Counted from the stretch's first letter, positions 1-8,824 are shown. The stretch is 64,000 nt of DNA from Arenibacter nanhaiticus (GCF_900141935.1 NZ_FQYX01000013.1:21020-85019); one strand, 5' to 3'. Numbers and translations are program-made. The notes: generated by a model from the sequence alone, not told the origin.

Positions 1-558
1 GGAATCCAAGGCGAAACTGGAGCTACTGGAGCCACTGGTGCTACTGGGGCGGCAGGCACGGATGGTATGGACGGTGCAACCGGGGCCAAAGGTGATACGG
101 GAGCGACAGGTCCACAAGGTGTAAAAGGTGATAAAGGAGAAACCGGAGCTACTGGCGAACAAGGAATCCAAGGAGAGACCGGAGCCACTGGGGCGACCGG
201 TGTACAAGGAATCCAAGGTGAAACCGGGGCTACTGGCCCAACGGGTGCCCAAGGGGCCACAGGTCCACAAGGTCCTTCTGGTGAAAGTGAATCTGGAGGT
301 GGATTTGTTCGAAAGATCAGAAAAGTCAATAGTGATACGACCTTAAAACTAGATGACTTTACCTTAATCATTGAAGGAAACAACCAAACTATTTATTTTC
401 CTTCAACCGCTGAAATTGGCCAGATTTACGTTGTTAAAGTTATGGGGACTAATACCAATACAAATATTAACGACAACGGGAATAAGACGTTAAAATTAAC
501 AAATAACAGTGTGAACTGGTTTCAATTTGATGGCGCTAACTGGCATCTAATAAATTAA
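1..558 (+). CDS. Collagen-like repeat protein, C-terminal part (5' end outside window)
   Basis: The reading frame is open from base 1 and ends at a TAA at 556-558, so only the last 185 residues are present. Residues 1 to about 93 are uninterrupted Gly-X-Y triplets, rich in GATG and GIQGETG units; a 45-bp unit repeats at 163 and 208, with a related unit at base 1. A Gly/Ser linker then leads to about 85 residues of non-collagen sequence ending in a Trp/Phe-rich beta-type segment, which may be a trimerisation or tip domain. Bacterial proteins of this kind are usually exposed on the surface. The function is unknown. The next gene, 77 bases downstream on the same strand, also encodes a surface-type protein, so the two may be related. 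No terminator separates them. Confidence 0.8.
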   Translation, partial: GIQGETGATGATGATGAAGTDGMDGATGAKGDTGATGPQGVKGDKGETGATGEQGIQGETGATGATGVQGIQGETGATGPTGAQGATGPQGPSGESESGGGFVRKIRKVNSDTTLKLDDFTLIIEGNNQTIYFPSTAEIGQIYVVKVMGTNTNTNINDNGNKTLKLTNNSVNWFQFDGANWHLIN

Positions 559-635
559 GATAAGAAGCAATTCAGAATTACTCCTTCTTTATAAAACCTT
601 TGATTACAAAACAACAAAGCAAGTCCAATAGTATC

Positions 636-1814
636 ATGAATACCATAAAATACATAGTTAATATTCTTCTTTTTGCCAGTGCATTTTATGCAAATTGTCA
701 AGAGGCAGTCCATAACTATGGTAGCATCCAAATACATGAAACGGCTATGGTGGGCTTTCATATGGATATTATTAACGATGGGACTTTTGATGAGAACAAA
801 GGATTGGTAGGGTTTTATAATGAAGATAATGCATTGACCATCTCTGGGGCTTTTGCCCCGATCTTTGACGATTTGGAAGTGGCCATTACGGATGGACTAT
901 ATCTAGAGACGTCTATGGGAGTGAACAACAATCTTAATTTTGTCGATGGCAATATTTTTACCCCTAAGAATAGAAGCGATATAGTTGTTCGGTTTTTTGA
1001 CCAAGCCTTTTATGTTGGCGATGGTATAAAAACTAAAATTGAGGGCTACGCTACCGCAATCAATAAGGACACTTTTACCTTCCCGGTTGGGGATGATGAT
1101 CGTATTAGGCCTATGACTGTTATCTCTGACACCATCATTCCCCTGTCCAAATGTGCTTATTTCTTTGAAGACCCCAACGGTCTTGAAACAACCCAAAGGA
1201 ATAATGAATCCAAGAAGTTAGATTTTAACGTAAAGAAAGTAAGCTCCAAGGAATATTGGCGTTTAGAGGGCGATAATCCCGTACAAGCAACCCTGAGTTG
1301 GGATACCAAAAGTAATATTGGTAGCCTCGGAGAATATCTTAGTGATCTTATTGTAGTGGGGTGGCGTAAAAAAGACCAGAAATGGCAGAACCTTGGAAAT
1401 GCAATAGTGGAAGGAGAAATAGGCATGGGCAGCATTACTTCGAATACTTTTTTACCCAACGACTACGAACTGATTACCATTGGTGGAATATTAGATCTTA
1501 ATGAAGTATTGACAACAATTGATTTGGGCAATTATTTTTTAACACCAAATGGCGATGGAAAAAATGATTTTTTGGTGCTAGACGGTATCACGGAATCTCC
1601 CAATAATCTATTGCAAATATTTAATAGATTTGGCGTTTTGGTATATTCTAAAGCTAATTATAATAATGAGTTCAATGGCTTATCAAACCAAAAAACACTT
1701 ATAAATGGTGATAGAGGACTGTCTTCGGGAGTATATTTCTATATCCTCACCTTACATGATTTAAAAATAAAACATCAGGGTTATATGTATATTTCGCAGA
1801 AGGCAACCCCTTAA
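636..1814 (+). CDS. Secreted protein with gliding-motility-type (T9SS) C-terminal domain
   Basis: 392 aa from the ATG at 636. A longer frame opens at a TTG at 600, but the ATG gives a clean signal peptide (MNTIKYIVNILLFASAFYANC, cleavage near residue 21). The central region is beta-rich and unrecognised. The last 90 or so residues match the gliding-motility-associated C-terminal domain (CHU_C type): a LTPNGDGKND motif, then an IFNRFGVLVY segment and a final GVYFYILTL strand. In Bacteroidota that domain directs export through the type IX secretion system and attachment at the cell surface. No catalytic motif is visible. The collagen-like gene lies just upstream. Cargo status is inferred from the C-terminal domain. 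Confidence 0.82.
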   Translation: MNTIKYIVNILLFASAFYANCQEAVHNYGSIQIHETAMVGFHMDIINDGTFDENKGLVGFYNEDNALTISGAFAPIFDDLEVAITDGLYLETSMGVNNNLNFVDGNIFTPKNRSDIVVRFFDQAFYVGDGIKTKIEGYATAINKDTFTFPVGDDDRIRPMTVISDTIIPLSKCAYFFEDPNGLETTQRNNESKKLDFNVKKVSSKEYWRLEGDNPVQATLSWDTKSNIGSLGEYLSDLIVVGWRKKDQKWQNLGNAIVEGEIGMGSITSNTFLPNDYELITIGGILDLNEVLTTIDLGNYFLTPNGDGKNDFLVLDGITESPNNLLQIFNRFGVLVYSKANYNNEFNGLSNQKTLINGDRGLSSGVYFYILTLHDLKIKHQGYMYISQKATP

Positions 1815-1925
1815 TTCCATGTCTGTAACATGTAGGCTCCCCTACTCTATAAAATAATTTCCATGAAACATATGTTATCTATTTATTCATCTGATTTCCT
1901 TATATTTAAATAATTTACTAGTCCT

Positions 1926-2660
1926 ATGCATAGAAGATCTTTTATAAAAAAAAGTAGCTATACTGGTTTAGCCATGTCTATTTTACCAGGGCTTAGCCTT
2001 AGTAAAGAGTCCCAATATTCGGTCTTGGAATTGATGGGAAAAACTAGTATTGACCTTTTTGGAACAGAAATTAACCTTAGAAAGGAAGCCCATGATGCTT
2101 TTTTAGACATGAAGAAAGCCGCTTATAGCGATGGGGTAGATTTAAAAATAGTGTCGAGTTACCGAAATTTTCACCGTCAGGATGCCATATGGGAAGGCAA
2201 ATACTTACAATTTACGGAGCAAGAAGGGATGTCTCCGCCCGCAGCTATTGAAAATATTATTCAATATTCTACCATACCAGGAACAAGCCGCCATCATTGG
2301 GGTACCGATGCGGATATTATTGACGGTTACCCAAGAACTACAGGTGATGTTCTTGAGGTTGAAAAATTCGAGGAAGGCGGACCTTTTGCGTATTTTAAAA
2401 AATGGATGGATGAAAACGCTACCAAATTTGGCTTCTATTTGGTCTACACCGAAAACCCAAAAAGGAAGGGTTTTAAATACGAGCCCTGGCATTACAGCTA
2501 TGCTCCCCTATCCGTTCCGATGTTGACAAGCTTCAGGAGAAAAAATATTTTTAAATTGTTGTTGGAAGAAGACATCATAGGAAAGGAAAATTTTAGCTCT
2601 GGCTTTTTAAAAGACTATATACAGAACAACATACTATCTATAAATCCGGAATTATTATAA
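1926..2660 (+). CDS. M15 family D-alanyl-D-alanine carboxypeptidase (VanY-like)
   Basis: 244 aa. The VanY/M15B signature is complete: SSYRNFHRQ at 77-85, SRHHWGTDAD at 121-130 (zinc ligands H123 and D130; D at position 128 replaces the usual Ala), and EPWH at 186-189 (E186 as base, H189 as ligand). The family trims the terminal D-Ala of peptidoglycan stem peptides in the periplasm. The N-terminus begins MHRRSFIKKS followed by a hydrophobic stretch, which looks like a twin-arginine signal. A TATATTTA -7-like element at 1901 precedes the gene. An M48 protease follows 33 bases downstream, so the two envelope hydrolases may be co-transcribed. Confidence 0.88.
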   Translation: MHRRSFIKKSSYTGLAMSILPGLSLSKESQYSVLELMGKTSIDLFGTEINLRKEAHDAFLDMKKAAYSDGVDLKIVSSYRNFHRQDAIWEGKYLQFTEQEGMSPPAAIENIIQYSTIPGTSRHHWGTDADIIDGYPRTTGDVLEVEKFEEGGPFAYFKKWMDENATKFGFYLVYTENPKRKGFKYEPWHYSYAPLSVPMLTSFRRKNIFKLLLEEDIIGKENFSSGFLKDYIQNNILSINPELL

Positions 2661-2693
2661 TTATTTAGAGTATTGACCTGATAATTAAGCATC

Positions 2694-3467
2694 ATGAAAA
2701 GAGGCAGTTGGAAAATTAGAATATTTATTGGCGCAGCCATTATAGCCTTTGCTTTTATTCAACGTTGTAACAATAAAGAAAAAAACCCATATACCGGAAG
2801 GGTCCAAAACATTAGTATGGATACGGAGCAAGAAATTGCCATTGGTTTACAAACAGCTCCTGAAATCGCCCAACAATATGGCGGTCTTTATCCCGATGAG
2901 CGTATGCAAGCTTTTGTAGATCAAATAGGAAATAAACTTGTTAACAATAGTTTGGCAAGAGAGACACCTTATCAGTACGACTTTCATTTACTTGCCGATG
3001 ACAACACCATAAATGCCTTTGCCTTACCGGGCGGACCGGTTTTTATCACCTATGCCCTATTTTCTAAATTGAACGAAGCACAACTTGCCGGTGTGTTGGG
3101 ACACGAAATTGGACATGTCATAGGCAGGCATTCTGCCGAAAGAATAGCCGATAGCAATTTTTGGAAAACCGTTACCCTAGGAGCTTCTGTAGGTGCGGAT
3201 GCTGGGGATATTGTAGGAAGCATAGGTAGAACCACTCTTTTGACCAACGGTAGAGAAGATGAGTTGGAAAGCGATGAATTGGGCGTTCTTTTTATGATAA
3301 ACGCTGGATACGACCCCCATGAAATGATAAAAGTAATGGAAATATTAAAATCGGCAGCAGGGGAAAATAACATTCCTGAATTTCAAAGTACACACCCCGA
3401 TCCGGATAACAGAATTGAAAAAATTAAGGCTGCCATAAAAAAACACCAAGAAGCATTACAACGATAA
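2694..3467 (+). CDS. M48 family zinc metalloprotease, membrane-anchored
   Basis: 257 aa. The catalytic HEIGH motif is at 137-141 and the downstream acidic motif ELESDELG is at about 190-197, as in periplasmic M48 (Oma1/BepA/LoiP-like) peptidases. An N-terminal hydrophobic segment (residues 9-23) ends in QRC, which is not a good lipobox, so I read it as a signal anchor. Such enzymes work in envelope protein quality control. The C-terminus carries a HPDPDNRIE motif that is usual in this family. It follows the VanY-like gene closely and a strong hairpin follows its stop, so the transcript probably ends there. Confidence 0.88.
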   Translation: MKRGSWKIRIFIGAAIIAFAFIQRCNNKEKNPYTGRVQNISMDTEQEIAIGLQTAPEIAQQYGGLYPDERMQAFVDQIGNKLVNNSLARETPYQYDFHLLADDNTINAFALPGGPVFITYALFSKLNEAQLAGVLGHEIGHVIGRHSAERIADSNFWKTVTLGASVGADAGDIVGSIGRTTLLTNGREDELESDELGVLFMINAGYDPHEMIKVMEILKSAAGENNIPEFQSTHPDPDNRIEKIKAAIKKHQEALQR

Positions 3468-3470
3468 ATC

Positions 3471-3505
3471 ACTAAAAGATAATAAGTTATTCATTATCTT
3501 TTAGT
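3471..3505 (+). terminator. Perfect 13-bp hairpin after the M48 gene
   Basis: ACTAAAAGATAAT at 3471-3483 pairs with ATTATCTTTTAGT at 3493-3505 across a 9-base loop. It starts four bases after the protease stop codon. There is no separate T-run, but the right arm is U-rich, so terminator or 3'-end stabiliser are both possible. Confidence 0.55.
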
Positions 3506-3587
3506 ACCTTGCGTCCATACCCAAACTTATTGCTACCTCATACCAAACTCTTATAGCTTTGATTAATAATCATTAAAAAAGGACTAT

Positions 3588-3755
3588 ATGGGAACACTAT
3601 TACATTTTAAAAGTATTTATCTGGAAGCGTTTGAGAATTGTAAGCCAGAGATTGCTGTAGTACTCTTAAAAATTTACTCTATTTTTTGTATGGCCATGAT
3701 ATTTATGGCCCTTTATGCCTTTGTTTACAGAGCATTTACTGGATTTGAATTTTAG
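3588..3755 (+). CDS. Small membrane protein, 55 aa (DUF6747-like)
   Basis: An ATG at 3588 opens 55 codons ending in TAG. The product starts MGTLLHFKSIYLEAFENCKP, has a hydrophobic helix at about residues 22-47 (KIYSIFCMAMIFMALYAFVY), and ends YRAFTGFEF. The IYLEAF start and the single helix with an FxYRxxTGF end resemble, from memory, the flavobacterial small family DUF6747; I could not check this. The gene sits alone between two hairpins (3471-3505 and 3804-3832), which supports an independent transcript. Function unknown. Confidence 0.7.
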   Translation: MGTLLHFKSIYLEAFENCKPEIAVVLLKIYSIFCMAMIFMALYAFVYRAFTGFEF

Positions 3756-3803
3756 ATTTACAATTTTAGCAGAACACTAGAAGAGTTTAACAGCATTTAA
3801 AAT

Positions 3804-3832
3804 AACCTATTGGGATTTCCCAATAGGTTTTT
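3804..3832 (+). terminator. Rho-independent terminator between convergent genes
   Basis: AACCTATTGGG at 3804-3814 pairs with CCCAATAGGTT at 3819-3829 around a 4-base loop, followed by T residues. It lies after the 55-aa gene and before the 3' end of the convergent ankyrin gene. The other side is AT-rich, so it may also serve the minus strand. Confidence 0.8.
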
Positions 3833-3851
3833 GGGTCCTTGAAAAATGTGA

Positions 3852-4247
3852 TTACTTCTTCAATTGATTTTCAATAATTCTCAATGTTTCAAAAGCATTA
3901 GCTTCTTGTGCATATTTTTGGGCCGAATAACCACTATTACATCTTAGTGTAATATCGGCACCATTTTTAATAAGAAGTTCTAAAATTGCTCCTCTATTAT
4001 AGCGGGCAGCAAAAATCACTGGCGTTTTTCCCAAAGATTTTTGATTTACATCAACGCCGTTCTCTAAATAGCGTTTGACCGATTCGATATCTCCTTTTAC
4101 AATAGCTTTGCAAAAAGGTGATATTTCCTCGATTTTAATGGTAGTTTCTGAGTCATTTCCCATTCCATTGCCCGATAGATTTTTGGCACTAAGTCCATAA
4201 ACCACAAGCAATAATACTCCAGTTGTGATGATGATTGTCTTTCTCAT
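3852..4247 (-). CDS. Small secreted ankyrin-repeat protein
   Basis: 131 aa. The N-terminal 21 residues (MRKTIIITTGVLLLVVYGLSA) form a signal peptide. Two to three ankyrin repeats follow: residues 45-77 (FCKAIVKGDIESVKRYLENG-type), 78-110 (TPVIFAARYNRGAILELLIKNGAD) and a degenerate third (GYSAQKYAQE). Ankyrin repeats bind other proteins; the partner is unknown and the protein should be periplasmic. It is a single gene, divergent from gpmI. Confidence 0.8.
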   Translation of the reverse strand: MRKTIIITTGVLLLVVYGLSAKNLSGNGMGNDSETTIKIEEISPFCKAIVKGDIESVKRYLENGVDVNQKSLGKTPVIFAARYNRGAILELLIKNGADITLRCNSGYSAQKYAQEANAFETLRIIENQLKK

Positions 4248-4445
4248 GATGAATAATTTTTAAAAGTTTTTTGATGATAATTAATAGACCTGTCCAGGGG
4301 CCATTTGTTTCAGCATAACATATTAAATAACATAATTTTAACAGTTGGATCGTTTTCGAAGGTTCCATTTACAACATCGCCCCTATCGTATGTGAAATTT
4401 TCAAAAAAGCTCCGTTATATGCTAGTTAAAGAGCTTAAATCGTAC

Positions 4446-4453
4446 TATTTTTG
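4446..4453 (+). promoter_or_regulatory. -7 element TATTTTTG of gpmI
   Basis: Matches the Bacteroidota consensus TAnnTTTG 19 bases before the gpmI ATG, implying a leader of about 15 bases. No clear -33 TTTG at the expected spacing. Confidence 0.6.
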
Positions 4454-4472
4454 AAGTAGAAAAACATAGAAC

Positions 4473-5990
4473 ATGAACAAGAAAGTGATTTTAATGATTT
4501 TGGATGGCTGGGGAAAATCTCCAGACCCTAAAGTCTCTGCAATAGAAAATGCCAATACTCCATTTATAGATTCTCTATATACTACTTATGCGAATGCCAA
4601 TCTTTTAACCGATGGTATGAATGTAGGCTTGCCGGAAGGCCAAATGGGAAATAGCGAAGTAGGCCATATGAATTTAGGTGCTGGCCGCATTGTTTATCAA
4701 GATCTGGCAAAAATAAACCTTGCCATTGAACAGGACACCTTAAAAGACGAACAGGTTCTTAAAGATGCTTTTTTACATGCTAAAAAAAATAATAAAACTG
4801 TACATTTTCTTGGGTTACTAAGTGACGGAGGCGTACATAGCCATACCTCGCACCTTAAAGGTCTTATTAGTGCCAGCGAAAGCTACGGGATTAAAAACAC
4901 CTTTATCCATGCCTTTACCGATGGTCGTGATGTAGACCCTAAAAGCGGTGTAGGTTATTTAGATGACATCAATAATTATTGTGCCGATAAAAATGCGAAA
5001 TTGGCTACTGTAATAGGACGTTATTATGCAATGGACAGGGATAAAAGGTGGGAACGAGTAAAACTTGCCTATGACCTTTTGGTGAATAGTGTTGGAACAA
5101 AAACCCAAAACATTTCTGAAGCTATCAAGAGTAGTTATGAAGAAGGTGTTACCGACGAGTTTATAAAGCCAATAGTACTTACAAACGAAGAGGGTGCGCC
5201 TTTGGCCAATATAAAAGAGGACGATGTTGTAATCTTTTTCAACTTTAGGACAGATAGAGGTAGAGAACTTACACAGGTCCTTAGTCAGCAAGACATGCAT
5301 GAGCAAAACATGCATAAATTAAACTTGTACTATGTTACAATGACCAATTATGACGAATCTTATACAGGGGTTAAGGTAGTGTATGACAAAGACAATATCC
5401 AGGACACCTTAGGCGAAACTTTGGCCAATGCCCATAAAAAGCAAATTCGTATCGCAGAAACTGAAAAGTATCCGCACGTTACCTTTTTCTTCAATGGGGG
5501 TAGAGAAATTCCGTTTGAAGGGGAACAACGAATTCTATGTCCTTCTCCCAAGGTAGCCACCTATGATCTGAAGCCCGAAATGAGCGCTTATGAAATTAGG
5601 GATGCTATTATTCCTGAATTGAATAAAGGGGAAGCCGATTTTGTTTGCTTAAATTTTGCCAATCCAGATATGGTTGGACATACTGGAGATATGCAAGCTG
5701 CTATTAAAGCCTGTGAAGTTGTAGATAGATGTGCAGAATCTGTAATAAATGCAGGTTTAGAAAATGGATATACGACATTGGTCATTGCAGACCACGGGAA
5801 CTGCGAAACCATGGTTAACCCAGATGGCACTCCTAATACGGCCCATACGATCAACCCGGTTCCGTTAATTTTAGTAGACAAGGACCTAAAAAATATAAAA
5901 GATGGTGTTTTAGGTGATTTAGCACCTACTATTCTAAAATTAATTGGTGTACCACAACCTAAATTAATGACTAGGGAGTCATTGGTATAA
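4473..5990 (+). CDS. gpmI: 2,3-bisphosphoglycerate-independent phosphoglycerate mutase
   Basis: 505 aa, the usual length. It interconverts 3- and 2-phosphoglycerate in glycolysis and gluconeogenesis, in the cytosol. Visible family features: metal-binding DGWG at 11-14, the phosphoserine motif GNSEVGH with S61 as catalytic nucleophile, the FTDGRD segment near 150, RYYAMDRD near 187-194, and the C-terminal ADHGNCE metal site. The start is fixed by the conserved MNKKVILMILDGWG beginning and by the -7 element at 4446. It appears monocistronic: map, 79 bases on, has its own promoter. Confidence 0.97.
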   Translation: MNKKVILMILDGWGKSPDPKVSAIENANTPFIDSLYTTYANANLLTDGMNVGLPEGQMGNSEVGHMNLGAGRIVYQDLAKINLAIEQDTLKDEQVLKDAFLHAKKNNKTVHFLGLLSDGGVHSHTSHLKGLISASESYGIKNTFIHAFTDGRDVDPKSGVGYLDDINNYCADKNAKLATVIGRYYAMDRDKRWERVKLAYDLLVNSVGTKTQNISEAIKSSYEEGVTDEFIKPIVLTNEEGAPLANIKEDDVVIFFNFRTDRGRELTQVLSQQDMHEQNMHKLNLYYVTMTNYDESYTGVKVVYDKDNIQDTLGETLANAHKKQIRIAETEKYPHVTFFFNGGREIPFEGEQRILCPSPKVATYDLKPEMSAYEIRDAIIPELNKGEADFVCLNFANPDMVGHTGDMQAAIKACEVVDRCAESVINAGLENGYTTLVIADHGNCETMVNPDGTPNTAHTINPVPLILVDKDLKNIKDGVLGDLAPTILKLIGVPQPKLMTRESLV

Positions 5991-6055
5991 AGGTTAAACT
6001 TTTAATAAATTATAACTCAACACCTTAGGAACTCTGTGTTTTTAAAGTATTGTTT

Positions 6056-6063
6056 TACATTTG
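6056..6063 (+). promoter_or_regulatory. -7 element TACATTTG of map
   Basis: TAnnTTTG match ending only 6 bases before the map ATG at 6070. Transcription would start within a few bases of the start codon, so the mRNA may be leaderless. It also argues against the upstream TTG at 6061, which lies inside this element. Confidence 0.6.
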
Positions 6064-6069
6064 TATTCT

Positions 6070-6888
6070 ATGGTAAAAATTAAAACTTTAGAGGAGATAG
6101 AATTAATGCGTGAAAGCGCATTAATAGTGAGTAAAACCTTAGGCATGCTTGCTAGTGAAGTAAAACCTGGTGTAACCACCTTGCATTTGGATAAGCTTGC
6201 AGAGGAATATATAAGAGATCATGGCGGTGTACCTGCATTTTTAGGCCTCTACGATTTCCCAAATTCTTTATGCATGAGTCCTAATGCCCAAGTAGTTCAT
6301 GGTATTCCCAATAATACCCCATTACAAGAAGGTGATATTATTTCAATTGATTGTGGTGTTTTAAAGAACGAATTCTACGGCGATCACGCCTATACGTTCG
6401 AGGTTGGTGAAGTAGCTCCGGAGGTTAAAAAATTACTTCAGGTAACCAAGGAATCCCTTTATATTGGCATACGCAAATTTAAGGCAGGAAACCGCGTCGG
6501 CGATGTGGGTTATGCCATTCAAAAATATACCGAAGACCACGGTTACGGTGTAGTCCGCGAATTGGTAGGACATGGATTGGGCAGAAAAATGCACGAAGAT
6601 CCGGAAATGCCAAATTATGGGAAACGAGGAAAAGGCAAGAAATTTGTAGAAGGTATGGTGGTTGCCATTGAACCTATGATAAATCTAGGAACTCAAAGGA
6701 TAAATCAGTTACAAGACGGATGGACTATATTAACGGCCGATAATAAAGCTAGTGCCCACTTTGAGCACGATGTAGCGATTGTTAACGGAAAGCCCGAAAT
6801 TTTATCTACCTTCGCGTATATTTATGAAGCCTTAGGTATTAAAAGTAATGAAGAAGACGAATTTCGTCAAAAGGCATTAGTATTGTAA
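6070..6888 (+). CDS. map: Type I methionine aminopeptidase
   Basis: 272 aa from the ATG at 6070. A frame extension to a TTG at 6061 is rejected because that codon belongs to the promoter element and the conserved start MVKIKTLEEIELMRESA begins here. The enzyme removes the initiator Met from nascent proteins. Family hallmarks are present: VVHGIPN, the first metal Asp in SIDCGV, the second in GDHAYTF, the GHGLGRKMHEDP His motif, the IEPM Glu, and a final FEHDVAI Glu. The C-terminal extension of about 20 residues is short and unexceptional. Confidence 0.96.
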   Translation: MVKIKTLEEIELMRESALIVSKTLGMLASEVKPGVTTLHLDKLAEEYIRDHGGVPAFLGLYDFPNSLCMSPNAQVVHGIPNNTPLQEGDIISIDCGVLKNEFYGDHAYTFEVGEVAPEVKKLLQVTKESLYIGIRKFKAGNRVGDVGYAIQKYTEDHGYGVVRELVGHGLGRKMHEDPEMPNYGKRGKGKKFVEGMVVAIEPMINLGTQRINQLQDGWTILTADNKASAHFEHDVAIVNGKPEILSTFAYIYEALGIKSNEEDEFRQKALVL

Positions 6889-6957
6889 TCCTTCTTTTAA
6901 GTCTTCAGGATACTTATTAATTCCCTATACCAAGTACTAGCAGTACCTATTTTTTAA

Positions 6958-6997
6958 CAACGAACCAAGTTTTATATCTTTAGAACTTGGTTTGTTG
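6958..6997 (+). promoter_or_regulatory. 14-bp hairpin enclosing a -7-like element
   Basis: CAACGAACCAAGTT (6958-6971) pairs with AACTTGGTTTGTTG (6984-6997), with one G-T wobble. The 12-base loop holds TATCTTTA (6975-6982), a variant of TAnnTTTG. No T-run follows, so this is not a typical terminator. It could be a dyad operator over the promoter of the methyltransferase gene that starts 18 bases later, or a 3' structure of map. Confidence 0.5.
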
Positions 6998-7015
6998 TAA
7001 TATGACTAACCATTT

Positions 7016-7792
7016 ATGAAACGTATTTTCAAGTTTTTTCTTAATACCATTCCACGCCCATTATTAATAAAACTGAGTTATCTCGTTAGACCCCTTCTCT
7101 CTGTTTTCTTACGAGGAAAGAGGTATACAGATCCAATTGATGGAAAACAGTTTTCCAAGTTCCTCCCGTATGGATATGAGAACCCTAGGGATAATGTTTT
7201 GTCCCCTTCTACCCTATCATTGGAACGCCATAGACTATTATGGTTGTTTTTACAAAATGAAACCAAATTTTTCACGGCAAGGTCTAGAGTATTACATTTT
7301 GCCCCTGAACAAGCCTTTTATGATAGGTTTAAACTACTAGATAATATAGATTATACCACTACGGATTTAGATTCTCCGTTGGCCGATGTCACCGCCGATA
7401 TATGCAATTTACCCTTTCAGGACAATTCCTTTGATGTCATATTCTGCAATCATGTTTTAGAACATATTCCAGATGATACAAAGGCTATGCAAGAATTGTA
7501 CAGGATATTAAAACCAGGAGGTTGGGGTATTTTTCAAGTTCCTCAAGATTTAGAAAGACAAACTACCTATGAGGACGATAGTATAACCGACAAAAAAGAA
7601 AGAGCTAAAATATTTGGACAATATGACCATGTGAGGATTTACGGGAAAGACTACTTTGACAAACTCAGAAGCATAGGCTTCAAAGTACATGAAATAGATT
7701 ACACCCTTAAAAACCTCACCGCAGAAGAAATTGACCGTTATCGACTAGCAAAAGGAGAAATTATTCCCTTTGTTTCGAAGCAATTACTCTAG
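7016..7792 (+). CDS. Class I SAM-dependent methyltransferase
   Basis: 258 aa with a methyltransferase type 11 core at about residues 95-170. The SAM-binding strand reads VLHFAPEQAF rather than the usual glycine-rich loop; an acidic DLDSPLADVTADI segment and the FDVIFCNHVLEHIPDD motif follow, then a YRILKPGGWG motif. The N-terminal 40 residues are basic and partly hydrophobic. The substrate cannot be predicted. The 3' end overlaps the convergent apbE-like gene by 9 bases. Confidence 0.85.
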   Translation: MKRIFKFFLNTIPRPLLIKLSYLVRPLLSVFLRGKRYTDPIDGKQFSKFLPYGYENPRDNVLSPSTLSLERHRLLWLFLQNETKFFTARSRVLHFAPEQAFYDRFKLLDNIDYTTTDLDSPLADVTADICNLPFQDNSFDVIFCNHVLEHIPDDTKAMQELYRILKPGGWGIFQVPQDLERQTTYEDDSITDKKERAKIFGQYDHVRIYGKDYFDKLRSIGFKVHEIDYTLKNLTAEEIDRYRLAKGEIIPFVSKQLL

Positions 7793-8824
7793 GATCATCT
7801 TTTTAAAGCCTTCGGTCATATATTCTTGGGTATTCCCGTTTTCACCGATATAGATAATATATCCTTCCAGATTTTTATGACCTTCCAAAATAGCTTTTGA
7901 CTGCTCAAGATCCATTGCCATAAAGCCTGTTGCAAAAGCATCGGCGGTAGCACAATTCTCGGCGACTACCGTAGTGGCCAAAATATTTGAATTTTTAGTA
8001 AAACCGGATTTTGGATCGATGGTGTGTACATATTTCTCCCCTGTATTTTTATCGACCCTATATTTTCTGTAATTACCAGAAGAAGCCATGGCCCTATCCT
8101 TAAGGTTAACTAACCTCTTAGACGTTCTATTTTCTCCCATTTGAGGATCGTCTACAGCCACTACCCACTGTTTTTTCTTTATGGTATTTTCACCTTTAGC
8201 AACCAGTTCTCCCCCTACTTCCAAAAGGTAATTTGTTATTCCTTTGCCATCTAACATTACCGCTAACCTATCTATAGAATAGCCCTTAGCGATAGCATTG
8301 AAATCGAAATAAATATTTGGATTCTTCTTTTTGATTTTGTTTTCTGCAGTGAGTAAGACCTTGTTAAATCCGACAAAATCCAATAAACTATCTACTTTAA
8401 TACTGTCTAGTTCTATCTGTTCACCTGGTCCAAAACCCCAAGCATTTACAAGAGAGCCTACTGTGGGATCAAAATAACCATCGGTTTTTTCGTAAATTGC
8501 TTTAGAAAGGTTAAATACCTCTTGAAACATATGATCTACCACTAGGGTTGAATCTCCTTTATTAATCTTGGAGATATCAGAGGTTGGTATATAAGTAGAC
8601 ATAGAATGATTAACCACCTCAAAGATAGAATCTATTTGTTGTTCCAGTTTTAACTCCTTATCGGAAATAATGATAAGATTATAGGAGGTTCCTAAGGCCT
8701 CCCCGGAATGAACATTTTTAACTAATTGATTCTTTTCGCCACAGCCTTGCACCATAACAACCAATAATGCTCCTACTCCTAAAAGCCTCTTAGGATATTT
8801 TAATAAGTCCCTCATAATCTTCAA
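7784..8824 (-). CDS. apbE: FAD:protein FMN transferase (ApbE family) lipoprotein
   Basis: 346 aa, starting MKIMRDLLK; a start three codons later (8815) is equally possible. A hydrophobic signal ends in VQGC (C28), a lipobox. ApbE enzymes use FAD to attach FMN covalently to a Thr in target proteins on the outer face of the inner membrane. Family features are the SMSTYIPTSDIS segment, DPTVGSLVNAWGFG, DFNAIAKGYSID, the VGGELVAKG segment, and the HTIDPKSG and ATTVVAENCATADAFAT motifs near the C-terminus. It lies after the nqr operon, so its natural targets are probably NqrB and NqrC. It overlaps the upstream 120-aa gene by about 35 bases, implying translational coupling. Confidence 0.95.
   Translation of the reverse strand: MKIMRDLLKYPKRLLGVGALLVVMVQGCGEKNQLVKNVHSGEALGTSYNLIIISDKELKLEQQIDSIFEVVNHSMSTYIPTSDISKINKGDSTLVVDHMFQEVFNLSKAIYEKTDGYFDPTVGSLVNAWGFGPGEQIELDSIKVDSLLDFVGFNKVLLTAENKIKKKNPNIYFDFNAIAKGYSIDRLAVMLDGKGITNYLLEVGGELVAKGENTIKKKQWVVAVDDPQMGENRTSKRLVNLKDRAMASSGNYRKYRVDKNTGEKYVHTIDPKSGFTKNSNILATTVVAENCATADAFATGFMAMDLEQSKAILEGHKNLEGYIIYIGENGNTQEYMTEGFKKMILE

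Noticed and set aside
600-635. TTG start at 600 for the T9SS C-terminal-domain protein
   Set aside because: It adds 12 polar residues before a clean signal peptide that begins at the ATG at 636.
7784-7792. 9-base overlap of methyltransferase and apbE 3' ends as a sign of a frameshift
   Set aside because: Both proteins have complete conserved ends; short convergent overlaps are common.
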